NCBI RefSeq assembly: GCF_019956555.1
Contig: NZ_JAHBDQ010000023.1
Span: 1 to 64,000 of the forward strand
Origin: Pseudomonas sp. A-RE-19
Lineage (GTDB): Bacteria > Pseudomonadota > Gammaproteobacteria > Pseudomonadales > Pseudomonadaceae
Length of the DNA stretch: 64,000 bases
Direction: 5' to 3'
The notes under the pieces are model-generated. The model worked only from the letters and a program-made list of their open reading frames with translations, made no database searches and was not told the DNA's origin. The stretch's first letter is position 1, and the number at the start of each line of letters is the position of its first letter. The position numbers and the translations under genes are program-made. This document shows, piece by piece, positions 58,018 to 64,000 of the stretch.

Positions 58018-58419
58018 TTACTCCTTGGCGTCTTCGGGTTCAGCCGCTACCGGGTGCTGATTGTCTTCAGCCACCGCACGCTCGATCAGGGCCGACAGGT
58101 GCGCGCCACGCACGACGCTTTCGTCGTAATGGAAGTGCAACTGCGGAACGCTGCGCAACTTCATTTCGCGAGCCAGCTGCATACGCAGGAAACCGGCGGC
58201 CGAGTTGAGCACCTTGATGCTTTGCGCGATGTCTTCGGCGTTGTCCTGCCCCATCACGGTGATGAAGATCTTGGCGTGACCGACGTCACGGCTGACTTCA
58301 ACAGCGGTAATGGTGACCAGGCCGACGCGCGGGTCTTTGACTTCACGACGGATCAGCTGTGCCAGCTCACGCTGCATCTGATCGCCGATACGTTGGGTAC
58401 GGCTGTATTCTTTTGCCAT
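58018..58419 (-). CDS. rbfA: 30S ribosome-binding factor A (RbfA)
   Basis: A 133-residue ribosome-maturation factor with a type-II KH fold. Typical words are TQRIGDQMQRELAQLI, DPRVGLVTITAVEVSRDVGH and MKLRSVPQLHFHYDESV. It acts on the 5' helix of 16S rRNA during 30S assembly and cold adaptation. It lies between infB and truB in the conserved order; the hairpin at 58474-58507 in the spacer after infB may set the relative amounts. Confidence 0.97.
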   Translation of the reverse strand: MAKEYSRTQRIGDQMQRELAQLIRREVKDPRVGLVTITAVEVSRDVGHAKIFITVMGQDNAEDIAQSIKVLNSAAGFLRMQLAREMKLRSVPQLHFHYDESVVRGAHLSALIERAVAEDNQHPVAAEPEDAKE

Positions 58420-58473
58420 GTCTTGTTACCTGTTACTGCCCCACGGTGAAACCCGAGGGGTCTGAAAGCGGCA

Positions 58474-58507
58474 AACGCCCGGCCTGACAAAAGCCAGACC
58501 GGGCGTT
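58474..58507 (-). promoter_or_regulatory. Hairpin in the infB-rbfA spacer
   Basis: AACGCCCGGCCTG pairs with CAGACCGGGCGTT with one mismatch. Minus-strand reading gives only a short T stretch (GTTTGCC), so it is a weak terminator or a processing/stability hairpin. Confidence 0.65.
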
Positions 58508-58578
58508 GCGTTTAGAGTCCGGACGTTGCGCCGCGCATCTGCATGCGGCGGCTCATCGTGGCCCTTGAAGTGCGCGAG

Positions 58579-61107
58579 TCAGAGGCTGCGAGCAACCTGA
58601 ACCTTCTCGAAGACTTCGATCTTGTCACCGACTTTGACGTCGTTGTAGCTCTTCACGCCGATACCGCATTCCATGCCGGCACGTACTTCGGAAGCGTCAT
58701 CCTTGAAGCGGCGCAGGGATTCCAGCTCGCCTTCGAAGATAACGATGTCTTCACGCAGTACACGGATTGGACGGTTACGGTGAACAACACCTTCGATAAC
58801 CATGCAACCGGCGATCGCGCCAAACTTCGGCGAACGGAACACGTCACGCACTTCAGCGGTACCCAGGATGTTCTCGCGAACATCGCTGCCCAGCATACCG
58901 GTGAGGGCTTTCTTGACGTCTTCGATGATGTCGTAGATCACGTTGTAGTAACGCATATCCAGACCTTCCTGCTCGACGATCTTGCGAGCGCCGGCATCGG
59001 CACGCACGTTGAAGCCAAACAGTACAGCGTTGGAGGCCAGTGCCAGGTTGGCGTCGGACTCGGTGATACCACCGACACCGCCACCGACCACACGCACTTG
59101 CACTTCGTCGTTACCCAGGCCGTTCAAGGCACCGTTCAACGCTTCCAGCGAACCACGGACGTCGGATTTGAGGACGATGTTGAGCGTCTTCTTCTCTTCC
59201 TGACCCATGTTCTCGAAGATGTTTTCAAGCTTGCCAGCGTGAGCACGGGCCAGTTTGACTTCGCGGAACTTGCCTTGACGGAACAGAGCCACTTCACGGG
59301 CTTTCTTCTCGTCGGCAACTACGCTCATCTCGTCGCCAGCGTCCGGGGTACCGTCCAGGCCGAGGATCTCGACCGGGATGGATGGACCGGCTTCTTTAAT
59401 TGGCTTGCCGTTCTCGTCGAGCATGGCGCGAACGCGGCCATAGTTCGAACCGACCAGCACCATGTCGCCTTGGCGCAGGGTACCGTCTTGAACCAGAACG
59501 GTAGCAACCGGGCCACGACCCTTGTCGAGACGCGATTCAACCACAACACCGCGACCTGGGGCCGAAGGAGTCGCTTTCAGTTCGAGAACTTCAGCTTGCA
59601 GCAGGACAGCTTCGAGCAACTCGTCCACGCCGGTACCGACTTTCGCCGAAACCGATACGAACGGGGTATCGCCGCCCCACTCTTCCGAGGTCACGCCGTG
59701 AACCGACAGTTCGCTGCGGATGCGATCGAGATCGGCGCCCGGCTTGTCGATTTTGTTCACGGCAACAACCAGCGGAACACCGGCAGCCTTGGCGTGCTGG
59801 ACAGCTTCAACGGTCTGCGGCATTACGCCGTCGTCCGCTGCAACCACCAGGATCACGATGTCGGTCGCCTTGGCACCACGAGCACGCATCGCGGTGAACG
59901 CGGCGTGACCAGGGGTGTCGAGGAAAGTGACCATGCCACGATCAGTTTCAACGTGGTACGCACCGATGTGCTGGGTGATACCGCCGGCTTCGCCAGCCGC
60001 TACCTTGGCACGACGGATGTAGTCGAGCAGCGAGGTCTTACCGTGGTCAACGTGGCCCATTACGGTCACAACCGGTGCACGGGAGAACGCTTCACCTTCA
60101 AACTTCAGGGACTCGGCCAGGGAATCTTCCAGGGCAGTGTCGCTGACCAGGGTCACTTTGTGGCCCAGCTCTTCGGCAACCAGTTGGGCAGTTTCCTGAT
60201 CCAGTACCTGGTTGATGGTCGCTGGAGTACCCAGTTTGAACATGAACTTGATGATTTCAGCTGCCTTGACCGACATCTGCTGGGCGAGATCGCCAACAGT
60301 GATGGTCTCGCCGATCTTCACTTCGCGCACTACAGGGCCGGTTGGGCTCTGGAAACCGTGAGCGTTGCGTTTCTTCAGCTTGGCCTTGCCGCGACCACCA
60401 CGACGGAAGCCATCGCTTTCTTCGTCGGTAGTACGTGGGGCAACGCGTGGAGCAGGCGCTTTTTCCTTGACCGAAGCACGATGCGGAGCGTTTTTGCGCT
60501 CACCATCGCCACTGCCACGACGATTGCTATCGTCGGCGCGTGGTTTGTCCGGACGGCGCTGTTCGTTCTGCTTGTTGCGAACGTCAGCAGACGGTGCTGG
60601 TGCAGCAGCCACAACCGGTGCGCTTTCGCGTACTGGCTCGGCAACTGCAGCAGGTGCTGCAACAGCGTCGTTCGTAGCGGTTTGCGCAGCAGCAGGCTGG
60701 CGACGCGCTTCTTCTTCGGCGCGACGCTTGGCTTCTTCTTCAGCCTTCTGACGTGCAGCATTTTCTACTGCGCGACGTTCTTCCAGTTCGCGTTTGCGCT
60801 CGGCTTCGATTTCTTCCGGGCTGCGCTGAACGAAAACTTTCTTCTTGCGAACTTCAACACTGATGCTTTTGCTGCCAGCAACACGCAGGGTGCTGGTGGT
60901 TTTACGCTGCAGTGTAATCTTGCGTGGTTCTTCCACTTTCGCCTTGTGGCTGCTTTTCAAGTGAGTCAGCAAAGATTGCTTCTCACTGTCAGTCACATGT
61001 TCTTCGGCGGCGGTGTGCGGCAGACCTGCCTCACGCATCTGCTGCAACAGGCGCTCTACCGGTGTTTTGACCTCATCGGCCAGTTGTTTCACCGTGACTT
61101 GCGTCAT
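58579..61107 (-). CDS. infB: Translation initiation factor IF-2
   Basis: An 842-residue GTPase that brings fMet-tRNA to the 30S subunit. The N-terminus has the IF2_N fold (TQVTVKQLADEVKTPVERLL), followed by a long charged, alanine- and lysine-rich linker (about residues 90-270, for example EAKRRAEEEARRQPAAAQT). The G domain shows VMGHVDHGKTSLLDYIR, DTPGHAAFTAMRARGA and NKIDKPGAD; C-terminal domains end in GVKSYNDVKVGDKIEVFEKV. It lies downstream of nusA by 27 bases and is part of the rimP-nusA-infB operon. Confidence 0.98.
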   Translation of the reverse strand: MTQVTVKQLADEVKTPVERLLQQMREAGLPHTAAEEHVTDSEKQSLLTHLKSSHKAKVEEPRKITLQRKTTSTLRVAGSKSISVEVRKKKVFVQRSPEEIEAERKRELEERRAVENAARQKAEEEAKRRAEEEARRQPAAAQTATNDAVAAPAAVAEPVRESAPVVAAAPAPSADVRNKQNEQRRPDKPRADDSNRRGSGDGERKNAPHRASVKEKAPAPRVAPRTTDEESDGFRRGGRGKAKLKKRNAHGFQSPTGPVVREVKIGETITVGDLAQQMSVKAAEIIKFMFKLGTPATINQVLDQETAQLVAEELGHKVTLVSDTALEDSLAESLKFEGEAFSRAPVVTVMGHVDHGKTSLLDYIRRAKVAAGEAGGITQHIGAYHVETDRGMVTFLDTPGHAAFTAMRARGAKATDIVILVVAADDGVMPQTVEAVQHAKAAGVPLVVAVNKIDKPGADLDRIRSELSVHGVTSEEWGGDTPFVSVSAKVGTGVDELLEAVLLQAEVLELKATPSAPGRGVVVESRLDKGRGPVATVLVQDGTLRQGDMVLVGSNYGRVRAMLDENGKPIKEAGPSIPVEILGLDGTPDAGDEMSVVADEKKAREVALFRQGKFREVKLARAHAGKLENIFENMGQEEKKTLNIVLKSDVRGSLEALNGALNGLGNDEVQVRVVGGGVGGITESDANLALASNAVLFGFNVRADAGARKIVEQEGLDMRYYNVIYDIIEDVKKALTGMLGSDVRENILGTAEVRDVFRSPKFGAIAGCMVIEGVVHRNRPIRVLREDIVIFEGELESLRRFKDDASEVRAGMECGIGVKSYNDVKVGDKIEVFEKVQVARSL

Positions 61108-61134
61108 GCACTTCTCTCCTCAGGCCGCGCCTAA

Positions 61135-62616
61135 TTACTCGAACCAGTGGGCTCGGGCGGCCATGATCAACTTGCCGGCACGATCATCGTCAATGCCGTC
61201 GATGTCGAGCAGGTCGTCAATAGACTGCTCGGCCAGGTCTTCGCGGGTAATTACGCCGCGCACCGCCAGTTCCATCGCCAAATCCTTGTCCATACCCTCA
61301 AGCGAGAGCAGGTCTTCGGCCGGATGGGCGTCTGCCAGCTTTTCCTCAGTAGCGATGGCTTTGGTCAACAAACGATCCTTGGCGCGAGCGCGAAGCTCGT
61401 TGACGGTTTCTTCGTCAAAGCCGTCGATGTTGAGCATTTCTTCCAACGGTACGTAGGCAATCTCTTCCAGGCTGGTGAAGCCTTCATCTACCAGCACCTG
61501 TGCCAGGTCTTCGTCGACTTCCAGCTCGTCGATGAAGTTGCGCAGGATGTCGCCGGTTTCTGCTTGCTGCTTAGCCTGGATGTCCGATTCGGTCATCACG
61601 TTCAGGGTCCAGCCAGTCAACTGGCTAGCCAGACGCACGTTCTGACCACCGCGACCGATGGCCTGAGCCAGATTGTCTGCGCCAACGGCGATGTCCATTG
61701 CATGGGCATCTTCGTCAACGATAATTGCCGCCACTTCAGCCGGCGACATTGCATTGATCACGAACTGAGCCGGGTTATCGTCCCACAGGACGATGTCCAC
61801 ACGCTCACCGCCCAACTCGCCGGACACTGCCTGGACGCGCGAACCGCGCATACCGATGCAAGCGCCTTGCGGATCAATGCGTTTGTCCTTGGAGCGGACC
61901 GCGATCTTGGCGCGCGAACCCGGGTCGCGGGACGCAGCCATTACTTCGATCAGGCCTTCGGCGATTTCCGGCACTTCGATGCGGAACAACTCGATCAGCA
62001 TTTCCGGCGCGGTACGCGACAGGATCAGCTGCGGGCCGCGGTTCTCGGTGCGGATTTCCTTGAGCAGCGCACGCAGACGCACGCCAACCCGGAAAGTTTC
62101 GCGAGAGATGATGTCTTCACGGGCCAGCAACGCTTCAGCGTTGTTGCCCAGATCGACGATCACGTTGTCGCGGGTGACTTTCTTCACGGTGCCGGAGATG
62201 ATTTCTCCCAGGCGCTCGCGATAGGCGTCAACGACTTGAGCACGCTCGGCTTCGCGAACTTTCTGCACGATGACTTGCTTGGCAGTCTGTGCAGCAATGC
62301 GGCCGAACTCGATGGATTCGATCTTTTCTTCGACAACGTCACCGACCTTGGCGCCAGGATGCGTTTCGGCAACCTTGCTCGGCCAGGTTTCGATGGCCGG
62401 ATCGTCCAGGTCTGCTTCTTCGACGACCGTCCAGCGACGGAATGTCTCGTAAGCACCGGTGTGGCGATTGATTTCCACACGCAGATCGACTTCGTCCTCG
62501 AAACGCTTTTTGGTAGCAGTGGCCAGAGCCAGCTCCAGCGCTTCAAAAATTACGTTTGCCGGTACGCCCTTTTCATTGGATACCGACTCAACAACCAGCA
62601 GTACTTCTTTGCTCAT
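61135..62616 (-). CDS. nusA: Transcription termination/antitermination factor NusA
   Basis: A 493-residue RNA polymerase-binding factor. The start at 62616 (MSKEVLLVVESVSNEKGVPA) matches the family; the frame upstream adds seven residues. Domains: N-terminal RNAP-binding region (1-130), S1 (about 135-200, IISGTVKKVTRDNVIVDLGN), KH1/KH2 (IGMRGSRVQAVSGELGGERV, AIGRGGQNVRLASQLTGW) and two C-terminal acidic repeats (about 365-493, with LDIDGIDDDRAGKLIMAARA). Length equals that of the E. coli protein within two residues, including both C-terminal repeats. Confidence 0.98.
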   Translation of the reverse strand: MSKEVLLVVESVSNEKGVPANVIFEALELALATATKKRFEDEVDLRVEINRHTGAYETFRRWTVVEEADLDDPAIETWPSKVAETHPGAKVGDVVEEKIESIEFGRIAAQTAKQVIVQKVREAERAQVVDAYRERLGEIISGTVKKVTRDNVIVDLGNNAEALLAREDIISRETFRVGVRLRALLKEIRTENRGPQLILSRTAPEMLIELFRIEVPEIAEGLIEVMAASRDPGSRAKIAVRSKDKRIDPQGACIGMRGSRVQAVSGELGGERVDIVLWDDNPAQFVINAMSPAEVAAIIVDEDAHAMDIAVGADNLAQAIGRGGQNVRLASQLTGWTLNVMTESDIQAKQQAETGDILRNFIDELEVDEDLAQVLVDEGFTSLEEIAYVPLEEMLNIDGFDEETVNELRARAKDRLLTKAIATEEKLADAHPAEDLLSLEGMDKDLAMELAVRGVITREDLAEQSIDDLLDIDGIDDDRAGKLIMAARAHWFE

Positions 62617-62663
62617 CGTACGCCTCGCCTTTCGCAAGCCATTGGATCCGCGGGATCCGCGTC

Positions 62664-63122
62664 TCAGTCAAAACTGGGAATAATGTTGGCCTTGTCGATC
62701 ATATCGATCGGCAACAGGAACTCATGGTCTTCAACCTGCACCACGACGTCCTGCTCTTCTACACCGCGCAGAAGGCCCTGAAAGTTGCGTCGGCCTTCAA
62801 AAGGCGAGCGCAGCTTGATCTTCACTTGTTCACCGGCAAATTTTGCAAACTGCTCAATAGTGAACAGTGGGCGTTCCATGCCAGGCGAGGAAACTTCAAG
62901 GGTATATTCAACAGCGATAGGATCTTCAACATCCAGTACACCGCTGATCTGGCGGCTGACGATGGCACAATCGTCCACCAGCACACCGCCCTCTTTATCG
63001 ATATAAACGCGCAACATTGAGTGGCGACCTTGAGCCGAAAACTCAATACCCCAGCATTCATAGCCTAGGGCCACGACCACCGGGGCCAGCAAGGCCTGCA
63101 ACTCTTCTAGCTTGCTCGACAC
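62664..63122 (-). CDS. rimP: Ribosome maturation factor RimP
   Basis: A 152-residue factor for late 30S assembly. GTG 63122 is chosen because GAGGGGG lies six bases upstream and family members begin (M)SSKLEELQALL; an ATG at 63140 would add six residues. Family words are ALGYECWGIEFSAQGRHSML, DDCAIVSRQISGVLDVEDPI and LEVSSPGMERPLF. It heads the rimP-nusA-infB operon after tRNA-fMet, with several hairpins in its leader that can attenuate read-through from the tRNA genes. Confidence 0.96.
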   Translation of the reverse strand: MSSKLEELQALLAPVVVALGYECWGIEFSAQGRHSMLRVYIDKEGGVLVDDCAIVSRQISGVLDVEDPIAVEYTLEVSSPGMERPLFTIEQFAKFAGEQVKIKLRSPFEGRRNFQGLLRGVEEQDVVVQVEDHEFLLPIDMIDKANIIPSFD

Positions 63123-63159
63123 CTGAACCCCCTCGTGCATGTATGTGCATGCTGTGCAA

Positions 63160-63213
63160 AATAAAAAAATGGGCGAAACGCCCATCCTTGAAACGCCGTC
63201 GAATAGCGGCGTA
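63160..63213 (-). terminator. Tandem hairpins in the rimP leader, second one terminator-like
   Basis: Reading the minus strand, ACGCCG/CGGCGT (63193-63213) forms a hairpin, then ATGGGCG-TTT-CGCCCAT (63167-63184 region) is followed by TTTTTTATTTTG, a clear intrinsic terminator shape. It stands only about 40 bases before the rimP start, so it should act as an attenuator for transcripts entering from tRNA-fMet. Confidence 0.75.
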
Positions 63214-63230
63214 GAAAGTGTCCAGCTAAC

Positions 63231-63252
63231 AAAAAGCCCCTTAAAAGGGGCT
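63231..63252 (-). terminator. Terminator after tRNA-fMet
   Basis: On the minus strand AGCCCC-TTTTA-GGGGCT is followed by TTTTTG, about nine bases beyond the tRNA CCA end. Confidence 0.85.
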
Positions 63253-63260
63253 CCTTAAAC

Positions 63261-63337
<77 letters not shown>

Positions 63338-63399
63338 ACAAAGCTGGGGCGGAAGTATACGACCGATCCCTGACAGGGTCAATGTAACCTTCCACCTAC

Positions 63400-63422
63400 A
63401 AGAAAGCCCGCAACAGCGGGCT
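63400..63422 (-). terminator. Terminator after tRNA-Leu
   Basis: On the minus strand AGCCCGC-TGTT-GCGGGCT is followed by TTCTTG. It separates the tRNA-Leu and tRNA-fMet transcripts, at least in part. Confidence 0.75.
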
Positions 63423-63433
63423 CTCCTGATAAT

Positions 63434-63519
63434 TGGTACCGAGAAGGGGACTCGAACCCCTACACCCTATGGGCACAACCACCTCAAGGTTGCGTGTCTA
63501 CCAATTCCACCACCTCGGC
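63434..63519 (-). tRNA. tRNA-Leu (anticodon GAG)
   Basis: An 86-base class II tRNA with long variable arm and encoded CCA. The anticodon loop TTGAGGT gives GAG, reading CTC and CTT codons. It lies 22 bases downstream of secG, in the order secG - tRNA-Leu - tRNA-fMet - rimP known from PAO1 (recalled). Confidence 0.97.
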
Positions 63520-63541
63520 AATACTACGTTTGAAACTCTTC

Positions 63542-63925
63542 TTACTTCTGCTCTTGAGCTGGAGGCACGTCAGTCGCTGGAGTAGCCGACTTTTGCTCTT
63601 GAAGCACCGGGACATCATCAGAAGCCGGTTTTTGCTTTGGAACTTCCAACACTGCTGGATTTGGCAAACCTACTTGAGTCAGCTGATGAGCCTTCTCTTT
63701 AGCAAAGTAACCTAACCCCAAGCTGGTTATGAAGAAACCGGCGGCAAGTATAGCAGTAAACTTACTAAGAAAGGTAGAGGAACCTTGGCTTCCGAACACA
63801 GTATTTGAAGCACCTGCTCCGAAAGACGCGCCAGCATCCGCACCCTTACCCTGCTGCAGCAAAACCAGAGCAACTACGCCCAATGCACCCAGCAGATGAA
63901 AAACGACTACGACTGTTTCCAGCAT
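63542..63925 (-). CDS. secG: Preprotein translocase subunit SecG
   Basis: A 127-residue inner-membrane subunit of SecYEG. The start at 63925 (MLETVVVVFHLLGALGVVAL) is four bases after the tpiA stop codon. Two helices flank the conserved loop VLLQQGKGADAGASFGAGAS and TVFGSQGSSTFLSKFTAILA. The C-terminal tail of about 50 residues is proline-, glutamine- and alanine-rich (VPVLQEQKSATPATDVPPAQ), with the word QEQK twice; such variable tails are common in pseudomonad SecG. Confidence 0.96.
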   Translation of the reverse strand: MLETVVVVFHLLGALGVVALVLLQQGKGADAGASFGAGASNTVFGSQGSSTFLSKFTAILAAGFFITSLGLGYFAKEKAHQLTQVGLPNPAVLEVPKQKPASDDVPVLQEQKSATPATDVPPAQEQK

Positions 63926-63929
63926 TTTT

Positions 63930-64000
63930 TCAGTTTCCCGCGGCGCGACAAATCGCACCGAACTCATCTGCATTCAGGGAAGCTCCACCAATGAGCCCCC
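63930..64000 (-). CDS. tpiA: Triosephosphate isomerase, 3' end only
   Basis: The last 22 codons and stop of a gene running off the window edge on the minus strand. They read GLIGGASLNADEFGAICRAA-GN, which is the C-terminus of triosephosphate isomerase, with the phosphate-binding word GGASL. The tpiA-secG order is conserved in pseudomonads. The rest of the gene is outside the window. Confidence 0.88.
   Translation of the reverse strand, partial: GLIGGASLNADEFGAICRAAGN

Noticed and set aside
58543..61134. Very long open frame on the plus strand opposite infB (863 codons)
   Set aside because: It is an antisense shadow of a conserved gene; its translation has no domain, and its length follows from codon bias of infB.

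Overview
The window is a 64 kb stretch of a Pseudomonas chromosome, most like the P. fluorescens/P. putida side of the genus. The evidence is high GC, dense short operons, GTGGGAGCGAGC-type REP palindromes between genes, and a gene order that (from memory) follows the P. aeruginosa PAO1 blocks PA4496-PA4524 and PA4740-PA4748 with insertions. No phage, insertion sequence or CRISPR array is visible; all genes look intact except the last one, which is cut by the window edge.

Layout. (1) 0.3-13 kb: a dipeptide-uptake locus with four DppA-type periplasmic binding proteins, the OprD-family porin OpdP and the permease/ATPase set DppBCDF. (2) 13-16.5 kb: a small acidic secreted protein, an MFS exporter-like protein and release factor 3 (prfC). 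(3) 16.8-20.6 kb: an OpuC/OsmU-type osmoprotectant ABC transporter whose operon is interrupted by a striking 268-bp nested inverted repeat. (4) 20.7-27.1 kb: an accessory stretch of visibly lower GC on either side of the conserved ornithine/lysine decarboxylase gene speC. It holds a halovibrin-like secreted protein and a two-gene unit encoding a 754-residue alpha-xenorhabdolysin/YaxA-like helical toxin, which appears to join an A-like and a B-like half in one chain, plus a 299-residue partner of unknown family. (5) 27.3-33.9 kb: an iron-uptake cluster (Sel1-repeat protein, PiuC hydroxylase, PiuA TonB receptor, PepSY-flavodoxin reductase) with a Fur-box-like site in the divergent promoter. (6) 34-37.8 kb: a Tat-exported PhoD phosphatase and a short colicin E9-type DNase bacteriocin followed by two different immunity genes. 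(7) 37.9-45.5 kb: the fructose PTS operon fruBKA, divergent fruR (cra) with an exact Cra operator between them, and a TatD-family nuclease. (8) 45.6-52.8 kb: a chemoreceptor, ampE, ampD, a DUF1631 protein and nadC, in PAO1 order. (9) 52.9-54.1 kb: two small proteins and a tRNA-Thr. (10) 54.3-64 kb: the translation/transcription supercluster secG - tRNA-Leu - tRNA-fMet - rimP - nusA - infB - rbfA - truB - rpsO - pnp, all on the minus strand, with the 3' end of tpiA at the edge.

How it fits together: regions 1, 3, 5 and 7 are nutrient acquisition (peptides, compatible solutes, iron, fructose), region 10 is core gene expression, and the accessory genes in regions 4 and 6 are candidate weapons (secreted toxin-like proteins and a DNase bacteriocin). 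The most interesting candidates for undescribed biology are the single-chain YaxAB-like toxin with its unknown partner, the three-stem palindromic element inside the osmoprotectant operon, and the compact bacteriocin with tandem immunity genes. All family names are assigned by reading the translated sequences; no database search was run.
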